Shown here piece by piece: positions 1 to 11,015 of a stretch of 64,000 nt of DNA. The notes under the pieces were generated by a model. The model searched no databases. It saw only the letters and a list, made by a program, of their open reading frames with translations, and was not told the origin of the DNA. This stretch comes from Vanilla planifolia. Its lineage: Eukaryota > Streptophyta > Magnoliopsida > Asparagales > Orchidaceae. How positions within the stretch are numbered: position 1 is the first letter of the stretch; each line of letters begins with the position of its first letter. The stretch spans positions 91,001 through 155,000 of the forward strand of contig JAIUJO010000142.1 of the NCBI GenBank assembly GCA_023846275.1, read 5' to 3'. Position numbers and translations under genes: made by a program.

Positions 1-154
1 GTAATAATTCAAGTCATTCTTTTTTTCTCATTGTCTAAATAGATTTATTATCAAACCAATTATAAATAAGATACAATATGACTTTGGAATAACGCGAGGC
101 TAAAAAATTAAAACTTAAGCTTTTTTAGATTGAAGTGTTCCATAAAAAAGTAGG

Positions 155-740
155 ATAAAAGTTTGAGATTTAAAACAAAGTTAATGGAGCCTATCTATTT
201 AAAATATTTTTCAAATGGATAAACTATTAGAAGTTAAACAAGGAAACCTTAGTTATAATGGAACCTACTCAAGTTGTCTTTGATAAAATTATACACAAAA
301 AATTGGAAGATTTGGAAGATAGGGTAGATTTTGGAAAAAAATAGAAGACCAAAAAAGATTATGGTATCACAAACTTAGTAAATTTATACTTAAATATTAT
401 TTTAAGAAAGGAATCTATATTGAAATTTGTTCAAAAAGAATTGCACCAATGAATGTGAAGTCCTAGATTATATAGATGATATCATATTTTGATCGACCAA
501 CTACGATTTTTGTCAACGAATTAGTAAGCTTATTTACGTAGGATTTGAGATCTACATAATGGGTGAGTTTTCCTATTTTAATTTATTGCAAGTTAAGAAA
601 GATGAGAAAGGCATCCTTGTCTATTACATAAAGCTTATACGTGATATGATAAAATTTCAAAAACAAGGATATGGTTGCATCAAAGGAGTTAGTATACAAT
701 TAAAATCATTGTTGTTAATTATAAGTTAGCTATCTTTTTT
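155..740 (+). pseudogene. Ty1/copia reverse transcriptase fragment 1 (C-terminal half)
   Basis: This is a decayed piece of the reverse transcriptase (RT) that copies a Ty1/copia retrotransposon RNA into DNA. Reading through frameshifts from about 346, the translation shows LWYHKLSKF followed by KKG, the stretch after the family's usual GLKQAPR motif. The catalytic YxDD box is intact as YIDDIIF at 469-489, followed by a stop. About 70 bases later MGEFSYF (from 559) and QVKKDEKGI match the usual MGEL-YFLG and QxKQ--GI motifs, ending near 720. The RT N-terminal part is absent. Bases 155-345 resemble the sequence upstream of the RT relic at 47950-48190 (other strand). The FE-MGE spacing suggests the SIRE/Maximus lineage, which is a judgement from memory. 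Confidence 0.88.
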
Positions 741-924
741 AGTACAAACCCTTGCCTCCATTTGAAAAGAAATAATGTATGTTGCAACAACTTAAAAGTT
801 ATTCTTCAAAAATACAAGTGAAGCCTCAAGGAATGAATTTTATTACTTGGGCTACTGGATGATTTTAGCTTGTTTATGAAAGTGGATGCTTTGGAATTAT
901 TATGTAGGGTATGTCACCATAATA

Positions 925-1720
925 TAGTCGTAAAAAATGGGTATTAAAAATTAAAAACAAAGTGATCATGTAGTTATCATTTAAAATATGGAAAGGCTTG
1001 TGAAAAAAGGTTGTAATCAATTGGAGTGGCTAAACCTAGAAGGAACACATGAACTAATCATAACATTGAAGGCAACAAGGTCGTTATTAGCTTTTTCTTA
1101 TTACAAGGTATTTAAACTATACGAAATGAATGTTAACAGCACATTCATAAATGTTTTTTTAGGAAGAAGTGTATGTAGAAATAATTGGATTGCTTTCAAC
1201 ATTGTACTCATTAAAATCACTTACATAAACTAATTAATACTTATATGATTTTGTGAAAAGAATAATGATAATGGTATGACAAACAAAATAGATTTTTACT
1301 AAAACATTATTTCAAGATATTAATGTGGATTGAACTTTGTTCATCAAGAACTGCACTAACAAACTTCTTCTAGTCTAAGGTTTTCTAAATAAAATCTTTT
1401 TTAGGTCCACCAACTTGGCCTTATTTGAATGACTTAGTGAGCTTATGTGTGTAGGATTTGTGATTTATATAATGGCTTAGTTACCTATTTTATCAGATAG
1501 TAAATTAAACAATATGAGAAAGGTATCCTTGAATCTTAAATAAAGTATTTAAATGAGATGTTATAAATGCTTGACCTTGAGTACCTCAAACCTATTTCTA
1601 CTTTCAAGTGTCTCCACTAATGTATTAGACATAGAAATGAAAGGAAAACAAATAGATTTCAAGTTATACTAGGGGATGATATGTTCTTCACTTAAATACA
1701 AGAAAACCAAAGAAAGTTTT
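925..1720 (+). pseudogene. Ty1/copia reverse transcriptase fragment 2
   Basis: Second, separate copia RT relic, about 200 bases after the first. It starts with KWVLKIKNK (about 933), matching the RT entry motif KWV-K-K. An open frame at 988-1233 then gives RLVKKGCNQ and FKLYEMNV, equivalent to RLVAKGxxQ and the catalytic-loop motif LxQMDVK-AFLNG. The first catalytic Asp is replaced by Asn. Around 1285-1350 a WYD-to-F-K segment follows, then GSTN-like and LSELMCVGF sequence (about 1405-1450). It ends with LKPIST (about 1585), the motif after RT where PISTPM is usual. The YxDD box is not recognisable here. This piece is the outermost part of the left arm of the large inverted repeat; its mirror copy lies at 14060-14815. 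Confidence 0.88.
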
Positions 1721-4700
1721 TAGTGTGGGACCTTTTTTAATCCATTTTAGTAAAGCTCTAAGGACATTGACTTAGAATCAATTAAAATAATGTTTTGGGA
1801 CTTGCTTGGTGCAATGGTATTAGTGTTTTCGTATCACAAATTTAAGTTATGTCATTATCTCAACAGATAAAGCTACAAAAATTACGTATGTTTAAGAGTA
1901 CATAAGAAATACATTGTAGGTATTTAATCATTTTTTGGACACACCTTAATCTCATGATCTATTCAGGAACATGGAATTATTGCTTGCAAACAATGGAGCA
2001 TATTATATAGCATTGGGAGGATTTCAAGAACAAAGTTTGGGGTTAAATGGAAACTAGAAGATATGGGATTACATTTGCAAAAAAATAATCATAAAATATG
2101 ACAATATGTGTGCCATTTTCTTGACTCAAAACCTTATCTAGTACTCTAAGGAAAAACAAATTGATGTTAGGAAACATTTTATCATGAACCATGTAGAATG
2201 AAATGTGGTAAGCATTTAATTTGTTGCTAACAACATGCAACAAGTTGAAAACTTGATGAAGTTTCTTAAGAAAGATTAACTCTATAACATTAGAAGACTT
2301 TTTTATTATGACAAAAGTGTGGGACATTAATCTTGGTTTTAGGAGTAGTTCCTTTAGTGTAGGGGTCCTCATCCATGTGCTTTTATTACTTGCAAATCTA
2401 ACTTCACATGAGAATATTTAGCATGTGCTTTCTTACACTACATTCAATTACTTTATGATAATCTTAGAAAGTAAGTGATAAAAAAACAAGAGGTTATCGA
2501 TCTAATGAGTAATACTCTAATATATTTTGATAATAACAATCTATTTCAGTAGCATACCAATTGATCATCTAAACTTACTTCTAAGTATGATAGGCGAACA
2601 ATATTGGAAGGAGATTACTACTAGAAGAATATGTCAATTGATTAAATCTGTAGATGTAAGCGTTTGTGGAATAATAATGAAAAAGATAATTGTATCATCA
2701 AGAAACTAACTATGATTTTCTATATTTTGTTACAAATTTTAGTTTGTGTTAGACATTTGTCTTTGACATGTTCTAATCAAATATTTTAATAATAAAAGTA
2801 TTCTATCTTCTATTTAATAATGTTTTGTTATAAATATTTACTTTAGGTAGTATTATTAATTTTAGCATTTTTAGTTTTTTTGAAAAACTTTTCTATTGCT
2901 TAATACTTTTGAAAGTTTGACCTTTAAAGTTTTTTTTATTATGTTAGTATTCTTTATCATTTATGGATTTGCATATCGTGGTATGCATGTTCATTAGTTT
3001 GTCTAAATTATTATTATATCTTTTAGTTAAAATGTTTGTAATACGAACTTCGATTTGAAGTATTTAATTACCTTTGCAATTGTAATTATTTTTATATGTG
3101 TTTTCACAAGTACATTTTCATAATTATGTCACAAAGGAATTCGTTTAATATTTAATACAAGTTTGATTTATTTTTTAAAAATATTTTATTACCTTAATAA
3201 CACATATTTTTAATTTGGTTCATTAATTTTAATTCTGCATTTATACAAGCATATTGAAATTATATTCTATTTTTTTCTCAATTTGTTTTATATTTGGTCA
3301 CGAGAATGTTATACAATAATTATAGGTGTAGTGCTTTTAAGTTAATTTGCAACAAATCCTAAATGTTTTGAGTATTGTTTCTTCATAAGAAATTATCAAT
3401 GGTTATTTTTTTGGGATACTATTTTGAATTATTTTCATATATTTTCAAATTTTACTTATCTTAAGAACATCTTATATATTTTTTAATATTATTTATCTTG
3501 TTGTGGAATTAAAAAATAAAATAACAAATATGCTCGAGAATCTTTTTTTGCTTAAATATCGATTTCACAAGGCCTTTTATGGTATTAAGCCTTTATTAAG
3601 CTTCATTGCATCCAAGTTTGTTGTACCTGTTTGTTACATCTATACATTACGTTTTGAATTGTAATGTGCATTTTCTTGAACAGTTTTATTAAAAAATAAT
3701 TTTTGTTTCTAACTTTCAAATTTTTTTCACTTTTTGAAAGGAGGATAATTTTGATAATTAATATATAAATAGTTTCTAATATATTAAGTATTCTATTGTG
3801 ATAATTGTTTCCATATATTTTTAAACATGTTATCATTTAGTTTCGATAACAAGATTTTTTTATTACATTATTGTGCAACTCTGTGATATAACATGTAAAT
3901 ATATTGAATATTTCTAAAATATTTTTATAATGGTAATGTGACCTATTTGTATTTTTTATTTAACCAGCTGTTTAAACTGCAAAATTTTTAAACAATTAAA
4001 TATTTTTAATAGTAATAGCATATTTATTTGCTATGATAATAAGAGTAATCTATGTTGAAATGTTATTGTTATTGCTTATCTTATTTATATATATAATAAT
4101 TTTATTTTTAAAATTTTTTGTTACAACATAAATTCTATAAAAATTATGTTGCCCAAATAGTTGACATATCTTCATATTCTATTCTACTTCCATTTTAACT
4201 CACATGATTTCAAAAAGCTTTGAATTATTTAATTTATGTTTTAGCATTTATACTCAAATATTTAATTTCTTAAACTGTTGTGCTTGGATCGCATAATCTA
4301 AATGTTTTAAATCTATAAACTTTTCTCTTTATATATTTAATATTAAAAATTTTTTAAAAAATTTTGTTTTAAAAGAATTATGAAATTCATTTCAAAATTT
4401 GAAAATTTTTTATAAATCATTTATTTTTTATTTTTAATTTTTTAATGTTTTTCTTTGAAAAAAATTTTAATAATATAATTACTTATAGTATTTTTTAAGA
4501 TCCATAATACTTTTTTTTTGTTTTTATATGTTCACAAGCATATGAAATTATTTTTTAAAATAGCTATTTTCATGTGGCAAATCACCTTAATATCTACGAC
4601 TTTCTTATTTGTAAAATGCCATTAATGACACTCCTACTAATAGAAAATCTTCATGATGACAAGTAGAGTTTTAACATTTAATATTTAAAAGCAAAGAAAA

Positions 4701-7700
4701 ATTAGTCTTTTGCAACATATATAATATATTTATAACTATTTCATATTTTTATTTTTTTTGATATCATAGAAATTACAAGAAACTAATTTAAACATTTATG
4801 ATATAAAGCAATATTTTAGTATATCATTTTATTAAAATAATGTCATTACTATTTTGAATGCAAGGAAATTATTTAGTAAGAAAAATTCTTTTTTCTTTAT
4901 TCTTTTTATATTATAACAGGAAACTAAATTTTGTTTATTAGATAATTTTCATCACATTATATTGACATAATTTTAAATTTCATTGAAATTTCTATTAATA
5001 GTTTTGCCTAAATTTTGTAACTTAATTTTTTTAATATTTTTTCCATAATTATTTTATTTTTTTGATTGTTCTTTATTAAAGTTTTCATGTAACTACTTGA
5101 TATATTGAACGCAATGATTAATCTTTTAAACAATAAATTATTTCAACGATTATATATCTTTTAATTGTTTCAAAATTTTATATTAAGAAGTTTGAAAGCA
5201 TTAGATCACTAGGGAAATTTGTGTTCATTAATCCATTTGGCAATAATTATTTAAGTCACTTTTAATTGTGTTATTATTTAATAATTCTTTTATATATTTA
5301 CATTAGCAAATTTTTCATGATTTGCTTATTTGAATATTTTTTTTAATGTTATAGATGTTGTTTTAAAATTGAGCTGCACTTATTTCATGAATATTTAGCA
5401 TTTTCTAGTCCTAAAACATTTTTATTTAAATGATATTTATGTATTATTTATATTACGTTATTTAATTTATTGCTTTGTATACATTTCTCTTGTTCAATAA
5501 GAATAGCATTTTTTCTTATTTTTTAAAGACCAATGTTCTATTATTATTGATTAAATTTTTCATTAGTTCTATCACCCAATATTTTTTTTATTTTTAAATA
5601 TTTTGTTATACTTATTTATTTTTTTATTAAATTTATTTAGTTAATATTTTAAAATTATAACCACTTGCAAAGTATTCTTTTAAAATATCATAGAATTACA
5701 AAATGCTTTATCTACATAATATTTCAAATATTATTTTTATAATGCTAATATTGTAGCTAATATATAGTACCTATATTTTATTTTGTCATCAATCTTCACT
5801 TTAATGCAAATATTGTAAATAGTATGATTTATTACTCTTTAATTTTGTTAACGATGTTATATGCATCTTTGATTGCATTAGAATATTTTCCATTAATTTA
5901 TTATTAAAATTATAATAATAATAACAAAACATGTAGTTTATAAAAAATAATTGAATATTAAATTAATAAAATATTTATATATTATGCAGGATAGTATGAC
6001 AAACATTTTATTTTAGATTAATATGAATTCAAGAATAATGAAGAAAAAGGTAGGATGAGATTTCTACAACTAGATTTAAATTTACTCTTATGTCACAATG
6101 ATAAAAAGGCAAACAAATAATAAAAAAAGGGAAGCTTGGCCAATCTTTTTGACCCTACCTAATTGCATGTTTGTGCACAAAATCTCAATGATGGAAAAAT
6201 GAAATATTATAAAAGAAATTTAATATTTCCATTCATAACTTCTTTAACATGTTAATAGTAAGAATCTACATATCAGAATGGTAACTTGCATGTATAAAAA
6301 AATTCCTTATACATAAACCACTACAAAAGAATAAATAGTACAAATGTATAAAACTAAGAAATGATCGTTATTAACCTTGTAATACAACGTTTCTTATATT
6401 AGTTAACCCAATGAGGAAATTAGCTATGTTTTTGTACTATTAAAATGTCTTATTGACTTCAACCTTAATTTAAAGATGTGATTAATTACTTTATCAAAAT
6501 AAATTCATACAAATAAGCAAATAAATATTATATTTGTTATATTTGAAATCAGAGACAAGAACAGTTTTTGGAGACACAAAAAGAACTTATTTTCCTTTCA
6601 ATGCTCTAGTTAGATTAATTCTAAGATAGATAAACTTAGGTTGATATTTCTTTCAAAGATAATGTTTAAAAGTTTTATTACTACATTAAGAATTAGAATT
6701 AAGAAGACATTATCGAGATGTTGATGGGTTTCACCTAGAGTTAACTTAGTGGATAAATTTTAGAAAATTCTTCAGGTTTATATTTGTATGAAAGAAATTC
6801 AAAACTTCAAATTTAAATTTATCATTGATGAAATGTAAAAATTAAGTATTGAATTATAAGATGGATATTTTAGGTGATAGAACCTATAAGACCAAAATTC
6901 CAAGCAGGTACTTCGCATAACAAAGTTCTTTCAAAGTATAATATAAATGTAGCCATATAAATCCATCAGACAAAATATTACGTATGTAATTTTCATAGTC
7001 AATAGCAATATGATTTTTTTAAGTTTTTTTTAATTTCATTGGCTTCATCAAAGTTCATTGAAATAGATCTAAGAAGTATAATTGGGTTAATATTTGTATA
7101 TTTAATTATGATAAAACTAAATAAAAATTAAATTTCTCATTAATAGAAATTATACCTTCTCAAAAAATATTTAATTTAAAATATACTAAAACATTGCACA
7201 TAATAATCAAATGGACTTTGATAGTGAATTAAGAAATTTAATGCATAAATGTGTATCATGAATCATTTTATAATTTGAGTATAATAAAAACCCATGTAAC
7301 TATTGCATTATTTTAGAAGCTCAAGTTTAGAATATTGAATGCAAGGGTACACATCTTTCAAGATTAATCTTTTCATAAGACAACTCTAAAGTAGTCAAAT
7401 ATTTGTAATTTAATTTATTATAAAATAGAATCAAGACGTCCAAAAAGATATACCTAATGTAAAAATAGTAAGTCACAAGTGTTACAAGAACAACATCAAA
7501 ATTTAGTAAAATTTCAATGAAAATGTTTTTGAAAAACTTGCTTTCAGAATTAGTTACAAATAGTCTAAGAAAAGGATTTGACCCTTCACAAGCCATTTTC
7601 AGTTTGAACTAATATTGAAGTAGTTAAGATGAAATTACCTTGCTATGTTAATTATTTGTTTGGAGGTAAAGGAGAAAAGTCGCTTGAAACTTTAACTCTT

Positions 7701-7870
7701 ATGGGAGATACTTGGCTGATACAAAGCACAATAATGTTGACACATACAAAATTGTGAGGCAATGAGTGGAGTTGCTAAAGCATTGTTGCTCAAGAATAAT
7801 TTTAAAAAAAACACATAAAAAATGTGCTAACATCATGCCTGCATTCAAAATATAATAATCGAAGGACATG
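925..7870 (+). repeat. Left arm of giant inverted repeat
   Basis: This 6.9-kb arm is the reverse complement of 9816-14815, with substitutions and indels. Anchors read by eye: 988-1233 against 14514-14760; a 27-base perfect inverted match at 2191-2217 and 13565-13591; 2970-3130 against 13150-13290; 3230-3380 against 12850-13050; 5785-5830 against 12520-12570; 6000-6080 against 11700-11760; and 7320-7600 against 10080-10370. Bases 3385-5505 are missing from the right arm but partly present in copy B (4560-4740 pairs with 46975-47130), so the right arm lost them. Conversely this arm lacks the equivalent of 11850-12440. The plus strand of 2700-5990 is T-rich. No coding motif was recognised from 1720 to the end; the small open frames are not conserved in the mirror copy. 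Confidence 0.88.
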
Positions 7871-7871
7871 G

Positions 7872-9815
7872 CATTTAAAATATGGAATAAGTTTCATATT
7901 ACATGGTGGTAGAGTTAAGCTTTTCGAGATATCTATCTATTTTCTTTAATAGAAATATTGTTTTCGTAATATAGGTACTTCTACTTTTCAGAGTTACTAT
8001 TTTTGTGCACCGAAAATCATAACTTAAAAATACTTGAATAACAATTGGTGGTTAGTAGTATTCATCTTAGTGTATGATTTCCTCAATACAACTTCAACAA
8101 CTAATGGATCAAGAAAGTATGCAACAAAGTAACTTCTATTAAAATATAGTATTATTATGATGTAACGCTTCTTCAAATCATAACATTATGTAAGGAAAAA
8201 TTGGCTATCATTATAACATGATATATATAGAGGGTCACACATTTTTGAAGGTTCACAAAGAATTTTAGACAATAAATGAATATGATCTATGTTGATTATA
8301 TTATCATTCATTTACACTTGGTTAACATCAATATTATTCATCTTATGTTGTTGTATTGTGAAATTTTTTTTATAAGGAGAACAAATAGAAAGTATATTCA
8401 AATATAAGCATAAAAAGGCATCTCTACTCTTATACTAATAAACTCAATCTTTGTTTACATTGGACTAATATGATTGGCATCTTTCAATACAAACATTCCT
8501 TTTCAATGATATTGACAAGAACATCAAACATATGAAAGCTGGGATTAGCATAACAAGAACTATCTCGATATTGTAATCACACACATGAAGCTTACCCTCT
8601 TCCATAATCATACAAGATTTCTCACCATTTTGGTTGAAGACAACAAGAACTTCTATTTCACATGTCCTACTAAATAGTTATAAGGAAAATTGAATATCCT
8701 ATAAGGTAATGCATAACAAATTAATTAGATGGGTAAAAAAAGTTAGTTATGCCAAATATTGTTTAAAGTCTTGTATGAGAATGTGAAAGATATGAATGAA
8801 AATTATTTCTAGCTATTTAAAAAAAGACAAAGCCAATTTATATTGTATCATAATCACTTCTAAATAGAAATCCCAAACATGATGAAAAAAGCCATATTAT
8901 TAAAAAAATGATGAACAAAGATGTGGCTCAGGCTACCAAATCATTGTTTCTTGCTTGAATGGTTGTTATGATTAATGTAGTGTTTAAGGATAACCATATA
9001 TGTACTCTTACTGACAACATGGTCATTGTGGGGATTATTAATGCACTTAATTTCATAACTTGAATAGTTTTTTGGGTGGCATAGCTAAAATAATTATAAT
9101 GCCCAATGATTTATTAGACTTAAGACTCAAGGGATTAGGGATATGGCCAAACATTATTAATGTAAGATCGGTATTATGAACCCTTATAATACGATTTATG
9201 ATGGAAGGTATAATGAAAAGGATGAAAACAATGGTGATAAATTCGAAAGAAAACATTATTTTTAAAAATATAATGCCGATACTAAAAAAGGATCTTTCTA
9301 TTTATTCCATTATAGGGCTTTAAATAGATTGTAATTTTAAATGTAAATTCAAAACAAAAACTGACTAAACTACCACTCCTAATGAAAACATGCCAAAATT
9401 ATACCCTTACTAAAAAATGATGAATTATAATAGGGAACTTATATGAAACTTTAGAAATCATATTTTAAAAAAATATAATAAACTAATAACAATAAATAAA
9501 ATTCAATAGTTGAACTCAATTAATTTCATCATTTAAGTTGTCTTGCATTATTGAATACTATTAAGAGAAACTTTGTCATGTAGTGTGTTAAGTAAATCTT
9601 TGTCAAACCTAGCATTGCTCTTACGATCATGCAAAACATCTAAATTAATACAACATAAATGGCTGAAAAAAAGAAAATTAAAAATTGTATTAAAAGATCA
9701 TTGTTTTTTTATCAATGCTTATTTTAAGTTATTGAAATAATCATTATGATTCAGAGCTACTACTTCTTGCATTGCCACATTTGACTTTTGTTCCATCATC
9801 TTTAACATTTTCCTA
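7872..9815. repeat. Central segment between the inverted arms
   Basis: About 1.95 kb lies between the two arms and is not part of the palindrome. It recurs at 41620-43570 in the same orientation (7868-8200 matches 41610-41940, 8495-8690 matches 42240-42430, 9300-9800 matches 43080-43560), so it belongs to the repeat family rather than being a random spacer. The left edge is sharp in both copies, at a shared word CATTTAAAATATGGAA (7872 and 41620). Its size and position beside a long internal region would suit a long terminal repeat, but no second copy was seen beyond the right-arm RT piece, so that identity is unproven. No coding sequence was recognised. Confidence 0.7.
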
Positions 9816-10669
9816 CAACCTGCATTATGTCTTCACGTTATTGTAATTTGAATACAGGCATGATTTTAGCACATTTTGATGTGTTTTTTTAAATTATTCT
9901 TGAGCAATAGTGTTTCAGCAACACCACTCATTGTCTCATTATCATGTATATGTCCACATTATTACACTTCATATCGACCAAGTAGCTACCATAAGAGTTA
10001 AAGTTTCAAGAGACTTCTCTCCTTTACCTTTAAACCAATAATTAACAAAGCAAAATAATTGCAACTTAACTACTTCAACATTGGTTGAAATTGAAAATGG
10101 CATACGAAGGGTCAAATCATTTTCTTAGACTATTTGTAACTTATTCTGAAAGTATGTTTTTAAAAACAAATTTCATTAAAATTTAAATAAATTTTGATAT
10201 TATTATTATAACACTTATGGCCTATTATTTTTTATATTAGGTCTATTTTTTTGAAGATTAGATTCTATTTTATAACAAATTAAATTACAAAATATTTATT
10301 TATTTTGGAGTTGTCATATGAAAACATTAGTCTTGAATGATGTGAAGCCTTGCATTCAATATTCTAAACATGAGCATCTCAAATTATGCCTTAGTTACAA
10401 GGGTTTTTACTTTAATCAAATTATAAAATGATTCGTGTCACATGGTTCTGAATTAAATTACTTAATTCATTATCAAAATAAATTTCATTATTATGTGTAA
10501 TCTCATAATATTCTTAAAATTAATTTTTTTAGAAGATATAATTTTTTTAATGAGAACTTTTTTAATTTAGGTTTATCTTAATGAAATTTACAAATATTAA
10601 TCCTATTGTACTTCATAGACCCATTTCTATGAACAATGATGAAGCCATTCAAGTTTTAAAAACATAAAA

Positions 10670-11015
10670 AGTATTTTATTGCTAAATATTGAAATTACAT
10701 GCATAATATTTTGTGCGATGGATTTATATGACCACATTTATGTTATGCTTTCAAAGAAACTTGTTATGCTAAGTAAGTGCTTGGCATTTTTGTTATTTAA
10801 GTTCTATAGCTTAAAATGTCCATCATATTATTCAATACTTCATTTTAACATTTCATTAATTATAAAATGTAAATTACATGCATAATACTTTGTGTGATTG
10901 ATTTATATGTTTACATTTATATTATACTTTGGAAGAACTTAATTTTGCTTGGCTTTTTTGTCATGAAAGTTCTATAACATAAAATATCCATCTTATTATT
11001 CAATACTTCATTTTA
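10670..11015. repeat. Tandem duplication inside the right arm
   Basis: A segment starting AAATTACATGCATAAT occurs at about 10688 and again at about 10870. The similarity continues through matching landmarks: TGTG-GAT-GATTTATATG, a CTTGG-TTTTTGT tract, AAGTTCTATA, and TTATTATTCAATACTTCATTTTA at each end. The unit is about 150-185 bases. Only one copy is visible at the equivalent places in the left arm (about 6880-7010) and in copy B (about 44420-44590), so the duplication postdates the separation of these copies. Confidence 0.75.

Noticed and set aside
2043..2372. 109-codon minus-strand open frame, with a similar translation on the plus strand near 13557-13740
   Set aside because: The similarity is explained by the inverted repeat. 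The frame is broken by stops in the mirror copy and contains no known motif.
7327..7596. 89-codon minus-strand frame starting MACEGSNPF
   Set aside because: The corresponding stretches in the mirror arm (about 10095-10370) and copy B are interrupted by stops and frameshifts, so the frame is not conserved.
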